From JBDKTH01 sp964558295 (lineage in GTDB: Bacteria; Planctomycetota; Planctomycetia; Pirellulales; Thermoguttaceae): 19,266 nt of DNA. Numbering within the stretch: position 1 is the stretch's first letter; each line of letters begins with the position of its first letter. The DNA lies in assembly GCA_964558295.1 (NCBI GenBank), contig CAZLDQ010000111.1, forward strand, positions 1 to 19,266, in the 5' to 3' direction. Positions 8,096-14,664 of this stretch are shown here, in pieces. A program made the position numbers and the translations under genes. Below the pieces are notes generated by a model. The model was not told the DNA's origin. It ran no database searches and saw only the letters and a program-made list of their open reading frames with translations.

Positions 8096-9292
8096 CTAGT
8101 GGGCCGAATCGGCGGCGGGGCGGGGGGCGGGAGAGGAACGCCAGCGGTAGTCTCGCGGACTCAGGCCGCTGTGTTGGCGTAACACGGTGGCCATATACTG
8201 GGCCGAGGAGAAGCCCGTTTGCCTGGCTATTTGCCGGAAGGGCAGATCGGTCGAGATCAGCAGTTGTTCGGCGCGTTCAATGCGCACGCGTCGAATCTCC
8301 TCGTGAATCGTTCGGCCGACGAGCGTCTTGAAACGCCGGCGGAGCGTGGAATTGGACGACTGAGTGGCGTTTAGCACGTCGGCGAGCCCGATCGGTTCTA
8401 AGGCGTGTTGGTGAATGAAGCGGAGTGCGGCGATTACGTCGGGGTCGTTGGCGGCAAGGATTTCAGTCGAGCGGCGGCTGACGATCCCCGCCGGGCCGAA
8501 GTGGTGTTTTCCTCCGGGGACGGTTTGGCCGGCCATCCACCGATCGAGCAAAGCGGCCGCCTCGTAGCCGGCCTGCCGGCATCCCTGCTCCACGCTCGTC
8601 AGCGGCGGATCGGTGCACTCGCAGATCGCCTCGTCGTTGTCGACCCCGATCACGGCGATATCTTCCGGCACGCGCGCGCCGATAGTCCGGCAGACTTCGA
8701 GGATGTGGCATGCCCGGGCGTCGTTACAGGCCATCAAACCCAGTGGTCGCGGGAGGTTCGTCAGCCAAGCGGCCAGGTCGCGTTGGATCTCGCTCCAATT
8801 GGCCGCGTTGGGCATTTCCGTCGTGTGGATTGAGCAATCTCGCCCTGCTTGACGGATAGTGTCCGCAAACGCCTGCTGGCGATCGTGCGACCAGCCGTTG
8901 ATTCGGGTGGGGGTGAAACCGCAGAACGCGAAGTGGATAAACCCCCGTTCCAACAAGTGTTCGGCCGCCAGCCGGGCAACGGCCACGTTGTCTGTGGTCA
9001 CAAAGGGGATCTTCGTCGCCGGATCGTACCAGCCGTATCCGCCGCCGACCCCCACCAGCGGAATCTTCAGACGCACGGCTTCGGCCCGCCGCGGATCGTC
9101 GAAGCTGGCAATGATCCCGTCCCAGCGTTTGGTCAGCGGACAGGCCAGTGCGTGCGGTGAATTTTCTTCGATATAGACGCTCCAGTTCCTCTGCTGGCTG
9201 GCATAGGAGACGATACCACCGAGGATCTTTCGGAACGCCAGATTGGCCAGATCCAGAAAGATGGCCACGGCTCGCGGCTTGGAGGTCCGCAT
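8096..9292 (-). CDS. XylR-type transcriptional regulator (LacI-like sensor + AraC HTH)
   Basis: This 398-residue regulator is close in length to E. coli XylR. Residues about 8-275 form a periplasmic-binding-protein-like (LacI/GalR-type) sugar sensor, with landmarks VTTDNVAVARLAAEHLLERG (98-117), MACNDARACHILEVCR (187-202) and IAVIGVDNDE (212-221). Residues about 285-385 form a C-terminal AraC double helix-turn-helix: one helix-turn-helix around IGLADVLNATQSSNSTLRRR, the second around FRQIARQTGFSSAQYMATVL, ending GLSPRDYR. Proteins of this architecture bind a pentose or related sugar and activate catabolic genes. The PEP-CTERM, DUF1559 and symporter genes downstream on the same strand are plausible targets, though this is inference. 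The start ATG has a weak TAGGGA site. An inverted repeat and a tandem direct repeat lie upstream, consistent with autoregulation. Confidence 0.9.
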   Translation of the reverse strand: MRTSKPRAVAIFLDLANLAFRKILGGIVSYASQQRNWSVYIEENSPHALACPLTKRWDGIIASFDDPRRAEAVRLKIPLVGVGGGYGWYDPATKIPFVTTDNVAVARLAAEHLLERGFIHFAFCGFTPTRINGWSHDRQQAFADTIRQAGRDCSIHTTEMPNAANWSEIQRDLAAWLTNLPRPLGLMACNDARACHILEVCRTIGARVPEDIAVIGVDNDEAICECTDPPLTSVEQGCRQAGYEAAALLDRWMAGQTVPGGKHHFGPAGIVSRRSTEILAANDPDVIAALRFIHQHALEPIGLADVLNATQSSNSTLRRRFKTLVGRTIHEEIRRVRIERAEQLLISTDLPFRQIARQTGFSSAQYMATVLRQHSGLSPRDYRWRSSPAPRPAADSAH

Positions 9293-9644
9293 AGAGTGTC
9301 CCTACTTCCAATCTCGGACAAATTGAAATGCCAAGTTCGATTTTTGGCTGTTGTCGCCCCAGTGGTCAATAGGAAGGATGCGTAAGAAATGTAAGAATAT
9401 TTGTCCGCTTTTCGCCAACCGATGAAAAAAAAGGGGAGATTCGTGGGCGTTGTGTTTCCAGGGTAGCCGCTGTGAGGATCCCTGGGGTTGGGGGCGTGTC
9501 CCTGTTCAGGAACTGGACGGGCGGCTCTCGGGAGGGGGTGGTGATGGGCCACGAGGGTGGCGGTTCGGGGCATTTTGGGGAAAGTCGCCGGTTTTTTGCA
9601 TGTATTCTTGGTGGGTGGCGACGTTATCTAGTGTCTGAGATGAC
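9293..9644. other. Divergent intergenic region between regulator and sigma factor
   Basis: This 352-nt gap separates the - strand XylR-type gene from the + strand ECF sigma factor gene. It contains the repeat and promoter elements listed at 9315-9407. The part from about 9475 to 9580 is strikingly G-rich on the + strand, with several runs of four or five G. A 6-bp inverted repeat CCAGGG/CCCTGG (9458-9463, 9480-9485) is also present. I see no coding gene in it. Confidence 0.6.
9315..9407. promoter_or_regulatory. Repeats flanking the regulator promoter (candidate operator)
   Basis: CGGACAAAT (9315-9323) and its perfect reverse complement ATTTGTCCG (9399-9407) flank a possible - strand promoter, TTGACC (9364-9369) and AAAAAT (9340-9345), with an 18-nt spacer. 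Right beside the distal copy is a tandem near-repeat, GTAAGAAAT/GTAAGAATA (9382-9399). AraC-family proteins often bind repeated half-sites, so this is a candidate autoregulatory operator for the XylR-type gene. No copy was seen before the PEP-CTERM gene. Confidence 0.35.
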
Positions 9645-10208
9645 ATGCCCTGCGCAAGCACCGGGGACGACGCGACTGTGAATGACCTTCAGCAACAACG
9701 AAAATGCTTCGTGGATCTGCTCGCCCGGGCACAGTCCCGGATTATGGGCTACATCTACTGCCTGGTCCATGACTTCAACGATACGGAGGATCTGTATCAG
9801 CAGACCTGCCTGGTGATGTGGCGGAAGTTCGACGAGTATGAGCCGGGTACCCCGTTTCTCCAATGGGCCCTGCGGATCGCCCATTTCGAAGTGACCAATT
9901 GTCTGCGGCGGCGTTCGCGGCGTTCGCAGTTCAGCCAGGAGTTTTTGGCCGAGTTGAGCGCTGAGCCCGATCCGGAGCCGTCGGCCGACGAAGACGCTCG
10001 GGTGGCGGCGTTGCGTCACTGCTTGAAGGAATTGAAGGCGCAGGACCTTGATCTGATCGACCACCGCTACGGCCTGCGCAAGCGGTTGAAGGATCTGGCC
10101 GCGGAGTTGGGACGCTCGCCGCAGAGTCTTTCCAATACGCTGGGCCGGATCCGCCTGGCCCTTCTGAACTGCATGCGACGAAGCCGCATTGCCGAGGAGG
10201 GGACATGA
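9645..10208 (+). CDS. ECF sigma factor (Rhodopirellula/Verrucomicrobium type)
   Basis: This 187-residue protein is a sigma-70 family ECF factor. Region 2 spans about 22-91, with FVDLLARAQSRIMGYIYCL, then TEDLYQQTCLVMWRKFDEY and PGTPFLQWALRIAHFEVTN, the pattern of the planctomycete/verrucomicrobial ECF subfamily. Region 4 spans about 125-179, with AAELGRSPQSLSNTLGRIR as the -35 recognition helix-turn-helix. It directs RNA polymerase to a dedicated set of promoters. The ATG at 9645 has no good ribosome binding site; a GTG at 9678 has GGGGA 10 nt upstream and would give 176 residues with both regions intact, so the true start is uncertain. The gene overlaps the following FecR-LamG gene by four bases (ATGA), as expected for a sigma factor and its membrane regulator. 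Confidence 0.92.
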   Translation: MPCASTGDDATVNDLQQQRKCFVDLLARAQSRIMGYIYCLVHDFNDTEDLYQQTCLVMWRKFDEYEPGTPFLQWALRIAHFEVTNCLRRRSRRSQFSQEFLAELSAEPDPEPSADEDARVAALRHCLKELKAQDLDLIDHRYGLRKRLKDLAAELGRSPQSLSNTLGRIRLALLNCMRRSRIAEEGT

Positions 10209-11929
10209 GCGACAAACCACGGTTGCATCCGCGTCTGCACCAACTTCTCGATGCGGCCTGCGACGGGCTGCTGACAGCAGAACAAACGGCCGAGTTGGAG
10301 GCCATTTTTCGCGCCGATCGCGAGGCTTGGCGCCTGTATCGGGAATACTGCCAGTTACATGTGGACCTGCACTTTCTGCTCTGTGGCGACCGGGTGCGCG
10401 AGGCGGTTCAAGCAGAGCTGGAGCCTCCGTCGCCGTATCTCTTCCTTGCGGCCGACGAGACGCCGTCGACCGAGACGCACTCCACGGACTTGTTTGGCCG
10501 GGTGTTCCTGGCGACGGGGCTGGTCGTCGGCGTGCTGCTCCTTGGCGCATGGATCTGGGGCGGCCCGGCGCCGGCGGTCGAGGTGGCCTGGTTGACTGAT
10601 GTCTTCGAGGCTCAATGGGCAGACGCCGTCCAAGCTCCTTCGACCGAAGCGGCCCTCCTGGTCGGGCAAACCTTGGAATTGCGTTCCGGCTTCGCCACAC
10701 TCCGGTTTGTGAACGGGGCCGAGGTGCTCCTCGAAGGTCCGGCCACGTTCAGGCTCGAAAGCGAGACCGCCGGATGGCTCGGGCGGGGAAAGCTCGTCGG
10801 TCGGGTCAAGACGGCCCGTGCCCATGGTTTCACGATCCACACCCCGACGGTAACGGTCATCGACCAGGGGACCGAGTTTGGGGTGGCGGTCGATGAAGAG
10901 GGACATACCGAGGCCCACGTGTTCCAGGGCAAGGTCGAGACGCGGTTGATGGCCAACGGTTGCGCGGCGGGCGACATTCTGCGCGTCGAGGCGGGGCAGG
11001 CGGTGTGCGTTGACCAACGCACGGGGCGGCTCACACGCATGGTTCCCCGGACGGACGCCTTTGCGCGGACGATTCCCGATGCGCCGTCCGAGTATACGCG
11101 CGCGGTTCTTGCCACGCAGCCTGGCGGTCTCTGGGCCTATTGGCGTCTGGAGGAGTATCCGGTCGCCCTGCGCGGGGCCCCTACGGTGGCCCGAAACGCG
11201 GCTCCGACCGGGGCGCGGAACGACGCCTTGTGGGGCGGAAGGGAACTGGTTCCCCGCTGCGTCCCGCTCAGCGGCCTGGCCGGTCCGCGACCGCAGGACG
11301 GGTTCCTCGGCCTTCACGCGGACAACCGCGCGGCCCAGTTCACCGGGATGCGTGAGACGGATGGCGCGGACATGTTGCAGGTCGGAAGTATCTGGCTCAT
11401 GGGACGCGAGGTGGCCGACCGAACACTCGACGTCGAGACGCAGACCATCGCCTTCTTTTTGAAAACCTCGCAAAAGGCGGCTGATTCGCGGCTCTATGTG
11501 GCGCACCCGGACAACGAACACGACTTCCAGATTGTGATGAGCGAAGGGCGGCTGGGGGTGACCACTTTGGACGACTCGACCACCCAGACCGTCATGACGG
11601 CAACAAGTTACAACGACGATCAGTGGCATCATGTGGTCGTCGTTCGCAACGGCGACTTGGCGGTCAATGCCCGCCTCTATGTCGATGGTCAACTGGTTCC
11701 GATGGAACCCGTCGAGCGATCGTTCAATGCGGGAGGGACGACCCGTTTCGGCACGCGGAGCAGCGCGTCAGCGTGGTGGATCGGCCTGCTTGACGAGATT
11801 GCCGTCTGGAATACGTCACTGACTGAGGCTGAGATCGAGGCCCTCTACCAAGCCGCACGCCGTGGCGGGGCCGCGAACGGGAAACCAAGCCACGTTCAAC
11901 CTTCCGTATCCGACCAGGACGGGGGATGA
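10205..11929 (+). CDS. FecR-LamG membrane protein, probable anti-sigma/sensor
   Basis: This 574-residue protein reads as cytoplasmic domain, membrane helix, FecR domain, LamG domain. The N-terminus (1-95) contains LLDAACDGLLTAEQTAELEA and AWRLYREYCQLHVDLHFLL, similar to the anti-sigma segments of planctomycete FecR proteins. One transmembrane helix lies at about 98-118. The FecR-like domain (about 150-270) includes RSGFATLRFVNGAEVLLEGP and IHTPTVTVIDQGTEFGV. A LamG/concanavalin-like domain (about 370-550) includes DDQWHHVVVVRNG, LYVDG and IGLLDEIAVWNTSLTEAEIE. By family logic it senses an outer signal through the periplasmic part and controls the sigma factor encoded just before it. LamG domains often bind glycans, so the signal may be a carbohydrate; that is inference. 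The ATG overlaps the sigma stop and has a GAGGAGGGG site. Confidence 0.88.
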   Translation: MSDKPRLHPRLHQLLDAACDGLLTAEQTAELEAIFRADREAWRLYREYCQLHVDLHFLLCGDRVREAVQAELEPPSPYLFLAADETPSTETHSTDLFGRVFLATGLVVGVLLLGAWIWGGPAPAVEVAWLTDVFEAQWADAVQAPSTEAALLVGQTLELRSGFATLRFVNGAEVLLEGPATFRLESETAGWLGRGKLVGRVKTARAHGFTIHTPTVTVIDQGTEFGVAVDEEGHTEAHVFQGKVETRLMANGCAAGDILRVEAGQAVCVDQRTGRLTRMVPRTDAFARTIPDAPSEYTRAVLATQPGGLWAYWRLEEYPVALRGAPTVARNAAPTGARNDALWGGRELVPRCVPLSGLAGPRPQDGFLGLHADNRAAQFTGMRETDGADMLQVGSIWLMGREVADRTLDVETQTIAFFLKTSQKAADSRLYVAHPDNEHDFQIVMSEGRLGVTTLDDSTTQTVMTATSYNDDQWHHVVVVRNGDLAVNARLYVDGQLVPMEPVERSFNAGGTTRFGTRSSASAWWIGLLDEIAVWNTSLTEAEIEALYQAARRGGAANGKPSHVQPSVSDQDGG

Positions 11930-12016
11930 TTCCGTCGTCTGTTTCCGATGAGGAATAATCCTTGTTGTTGCACGTCATGATAGTCTCTTTAGGGCATTGG
12001 AAAAGGAGTCGCACGA

Positions 12017-12934
12017 ATGTCTCGGTCATCGAGGTGGGGCTTTACGCTGGTGGAACTCTTGGTGGTCATCGCGATTATCGGCATTTTGATCGCCTTGTTA
12101 CTCCCGGCGGTCCAGGCGGCCCGCGAAGCGGCACGCCGGGCCCAGTGCACCAATAACCTCAAGCAAATGGGATTGGCCTTGCACAACTATGCCGATACGA
12201 CGCGGGAATACTTCCCTATCGGCTCGTGGGTGAACAAGCACGGCATGTTTGCCCATATGCTTCCTTTTATGGAACAGAGGCCAGTCTTCGACAAGCTGAA
12301 CCTCAATGTGTCGCCGTACAATGACCCGGAACGGGGCAAGGTGGTGATCCCGGCCTACCTTTGTCCCAGCTACCCAGGCCCGGCGTTGATCGAAGCCTCG
12401 CCGAGCGTGGGGGAGTGGTTTCGTGGCGCGATGCGGACCTACGAAGGGGTCGGCGGCCGGCTGGCCGACAAGAATGGTACCGCTTATCCCGTCATGAAGG
12501 TTCCCGGCTACACCCCTTGCACGGCCTATGGTGATTTGCCGATGAACGGGATGTTTGGCATGGGCTTCGCGCGGAAAATGCGCGACGTAACCGACGGCTT
12601 GAGCAATACGCTGGCCATCGGCGAATTCGTCCAGACCGATGACTCACGCACCAACCGCTGGGCCAGCAACCTCCGCGATTGGATTTTCGGCGGCGATACG
12701 ACCTGCGGCAATATGAGTGTCAAAGCGCTGGTTTGGCCGATCAATGCCAAGGTGAATCGGGGCACGCCGCACAACGTCCTGTATCACTACCTCCCGATGG
12801 GAAGCTTTCATCCGGGGGGCGCGTCGTTCCTGCTGGGCGACGGCAGTGTGCGGTTCCTGTCGGAAACGATCGAGATGGAAATCTACCTTTCGTTGGGGAG
12901 CTGCGATGGTGGCGAATCTGTGCAGACGCCGTGA
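12017..12934 (+). CDS. DUF1559 pseudopilin-like protein (copy 3)
   Basis: At 305 residues this is the shortest DUF1559 copy in the window. The leader is MSRSSRWG|F with Glu+5 at E13, followed by the family hydrophobic helix and AVQAAREAARR. The H-X9-DG motif is HPGGASFLLGDG (H265, D275-G276), and the tail ends in CDGGESVQTP. The ATG has AAAAGGAG 8 nt upstream. It follows the FecR-LamG gene after 87 nt and overlaps the next lipoprotein gene by 29 nt, so it probably belongs to the sigma factor operon or is controlled by that sigma factor. A surface role as pseudopilin is inferred from the leader; no assembly ATPase is present in the window. Confidence 0.93.
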   Translation: MSRSSRWGFTLVELLVVIAIIGILIALLLPAVQAAREAARRAQCTNNLKQMGLALHNYADTTREYFPIGSWVNKHGMFAHMLPFMEQRPVFDKLNLNVSPYNDPERGKVVIPAYLCPSYPGPALIEASPSVGEWFRGAMRTYEGVGGRLADKNGTAYPVMKVPGYTPCTAYGDLPMNGMFGMGFARKMRDVTDGLSNTLAIGEFVQTDDSRTNRWASNLRDWIFGGDTTCGNMSVKALVWPINAKVNRGTPHNVLYHYLPMGSFHPGGASFLLGDGSVRFLSETIEMEIYLSLGSCDGGESVQTP

Positions 12935-13358
12935 GTGGACCGTGGGAGTCATGGGCCTGGGACTTCTCTTGTGCCTGGGGATCGTCGGTTGTGGAAACCG
13001 TCGGCTCCCCGTCGTACCCGTGGAAGGCTCGGTCCTGTACCGGGGGAAGCCCCTCACTTCAGGCTCGGTGACGTTCCTATCGGCCGAGGGGGCGGTTGCC
13101 GTTGGCGAGATCCAGCCGGACGGGACCTTCCGGCTGTCAACCTACGGCGACGGCGATGGGGCTCCGATGGGCATGCATCAGGTGGCGGTGAGCAGCGTCC
13201 GCGAGCCAACCGCCCAAGAACGGGCCAAGGCGGCCGGCAGTGAGCCCCTGGAAAACCTTCCCGCGATTCCGCAGAAGTATTTCAACCCGGCCACCAGCGG
13301 CTTGACCGCCGAGGTCAAGGCGCAGAACGAGCCATTCCGATTTGAACTGGCCAATTGA
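12906..13358 (+). CDS. Transthyretin-like lipoprotein (copy 2)
   Basis: This 150-residue protein has an arginine-rich n-region (R7-R9), a hydrophobic core and lipobox IVGC with C29 as the lipidated residue. The mature part has VEGSVLYRGKPLTSGSVTF, a GEIQPDGTFRLST strand pair, then IPQKYFNPATSGLTAEV and a final strand FRFELAN, the same plan as the proteins at 1381 and 16147. Start choice: the ATG at 12906 has GGGGAG five bases upstream and overlaps the DUF1559 gene by 29 nt. The ATG at 12951 would leave only 13 residues before the cysteine and has a GGGAG that is too close (2 nt). It is probably a periplasmic or surface lipoprotein made together with DUF1559 copy 3. Confidence 0.85.
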   Translation: MVANLCRRREWTVGVMGLGLLLCLGIVGCGNRRLPVVPVEGSVLYRGKPLTSGSVTFLSAEGAVAVGEIQPDGTFRLSTYGDGDGAPMGMHQVAVSSVREPTAQERAKAAGSEPLENLPAIPQKYFNPATSGLTAEVKAQNEPFRFELAN

Positions 13359-13643
13359 TAACAACCGCCGCGCGTACGGTTGGGGAAGCACGACGTGGGC
13401 CGTGTCTGATCCTGCACGTCGCCGCCATTGACCTTTGCCACCGTTTCCGGTTGAGTGAGGGGCCTACGTGGGCGGTGAATGTTCTGGTAAGCGGGAGGCC
13501 GGCCAGATCGAATCCGATCCTCTATTCTCAACCAGCTCTCCACCCGATGGGCCAACCACTCCCAGGGAGTGCGCGAGGCCGAAGGGGAGCGGTTGGAGGA
13601 GATCTCTGTGGTCCGCTCGGCCCACCCGACCGCGAGCACGCGA
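13359..13643. other. Intergenic region between convergent genes
   Basis: No gene is evident in this 285-nt gap between the lipoprotein stop and the cytochrome stop. It contains a 15-nt near-perfect palindrome, CACTCCC-A-GGGAGTG (13557-13571), that could form a small hairpin. No T-tract follows on either strand, so I do not call a terminator. Confidence 0.5.
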
Positions 13644-14408
13644 TCAGGGATGCTTCTTGGCAAACTGGTGGCAGGCTTTGCAGTCCATCTTGCCCTTCGT
13701 GTCGTTCAGGTCTTGCTTGCCATGGCAGGAAAGGCACGACGTGGTCTCAGCTGTCAGGCCGAGAAAGGCCAGCGAGGGGAGCAGGTTGCGGTTGAGTAGT
13801 TCGACCGTCTTCCTGGCCGTGTCGGCGGTCAACCGGTTGCAACGCTCCTTGCGTTCCTTGTCGGTCACTTTGCATCCGGACACTTTGCACCAATGACTGA
13901 CCGACACGTGACAGAGGACCGAGCCGGCCACGCTCTTGGGCACGTCGTTGGCTTCGGCCGCCGGGGGACGATAGAGCGGCAGCTCGGTCGTCTCGTACCA
14001 GGAGTACAGTTCGCTGATCAACTGTTCCCGGCGTTCCTTGTTTTGTTCGAACAGCCCGATCACCGCCGCGCCGCCATTCAGGGCGCCGCAGAGCGAGCCG
14101 AAGCCGCCCGTGCCGCCTTCGCCATACTGCATCATGTGGCACGGGAAGGAGGCGAACGGTTCGCCGATTGTCCGGCCCAGCGTGCCGACGATGCTGGTGA
14201 ACACGCCGTACATGCATCCACCGTCGCGGAAGAGCCTCGCCGCTTCATCGGCGACCGCGGCCGGTTCCAGACGATCATAGGTCCAGGCGCGCGACTTCTC
14301 CTTTTCTTCCTTCGACAGCAACGGCCCCGCTGCGCTGGCAACCAACAGCCCGGCCCCTGTCATCAATCCCGCAGAACTCAGCATGCGTCGTCGACTCAGG
14401 GGGGGCAT
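13644..14408 (-). CDS. Split-Soret-like cytochrome c (C_GCAxxG_C_C family, Tat signal)
   Basis: This 254-residue protein starts with a Tat-type signal (SRRRML at 5-10, hydrophobic stretch to about 31). The middle has the cysteine pattern of the C_GCAxxG_C_C domain: GGCMYGVF (C65), FPCHMMQYGEGGTGGFGSLC (C90, C107), then C166, C174, C179 and C190. Two haem c sites are at the C-terminus: CLSCH (225-229) and CKACH (243-247). This combination matches split-Soret cytochrome c as known from Desulfovibrio, a dihaem protein of similar size that forms dimers; H91 or H167 could serve as additional haem ligands. It should act in periplasmic electron transfer, partner unknown. The ATG at 14408 has AAGGAG 8 nt upstream and places the Tat motif near the start; the ATG at 14462 does not. 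The DUF1559 gene upstream on the same strand is 256 nt away. Confidence 0.85.
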   Translation of the reverse strand: MPPLSRRRMLSSAGLMTGAGLLVASAAGPLLSKEEKEKSRAWTYDRLEPAAVADEAARLFRDGGCMYGVFTSIVGTLGRTIGEPFASFPCHMMQYGEGGTGGFGSLCGALNGGAAVIGLFEQNKERREQLISELYSWYETTELPLYRPPAAEANDVPKSVAGSVLCHVSVSHWCKVSGCKVTDKERKERCNRLTADTARKTVELLNRNLLPSLAFLGLTAETTSCLSCHGKQDLNDTKGKMDCKACHQFAKKHP

Positions 14409-14516
14409 CTTAGTTGCTCCTTCGTAGATGGTGAGAGGCGGGGCGGGGTAGACGTGATCCACGCTATGGGGTACGGGATCATGGCGTGAGCCAAGTATTT
14501 TACCTAAAGGCGTAAA

Positions 14517-14530
14517 CCTCTCGCAAGAGG
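14517..14530 (-). terminator. Weak intrinsic terminator after DUF1559 copy 4
   Basis: On the - strand the hairpin CCTCT-TGCG-AGAGG is followed by TTTACG. It lies about 135 nt after the DUF1559 stop and before the cytochrome gene. The stem is five base pairs and the T-tract is short, so it is a weak prediction. If real, it separates the cytochrome gene from the lipoprotein/DUF1559 pair. Confidence 0.3.
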
Positions 14531-14664
14531 CAACTCGACAGAGTGCAGTCCACGCGGTCCAATGAGGGGGCTGGTGGTTGATACAAGAATGGGCTGGTCG
14601 AGGCGGTTTCCCTCGGGATCTCTTCGGATGCCCCTGTTCCGGAGCACGTGGGGGAAACAGGCCC

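Noticed and set aside
9475..9580. G-rich stretch as a G-quadruplex
   Set aside because: G runs are uneven in spacing and length; composition alone is not enough to call a structure.
9624..10700. 358-codon - strand open frame opposite the sigma factor
   Set aside because: Antisense to conserved sigma regions 2 and 4; low-complexity R/P-rich product.
10355..11692. 445-codon - strand open frame opposite the FecR-LamG gene
   Set aside because: Antisense shadow with R/P/H-rich composition; the sense strand encodes recognisable FecR and LamG motifs.
13557..13571. Terminator at the CACTCCC/GGGAGTG palindrome
   Set aside because: The stem is short and no T-tract follows on either strand.
13893..14489. 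198-codon + strand open frame opposite the cytochrome gene
   Set aside because: The - strand encodes the Tat signal, cysteine pattern and CxxCH sites; the + strand product has none.
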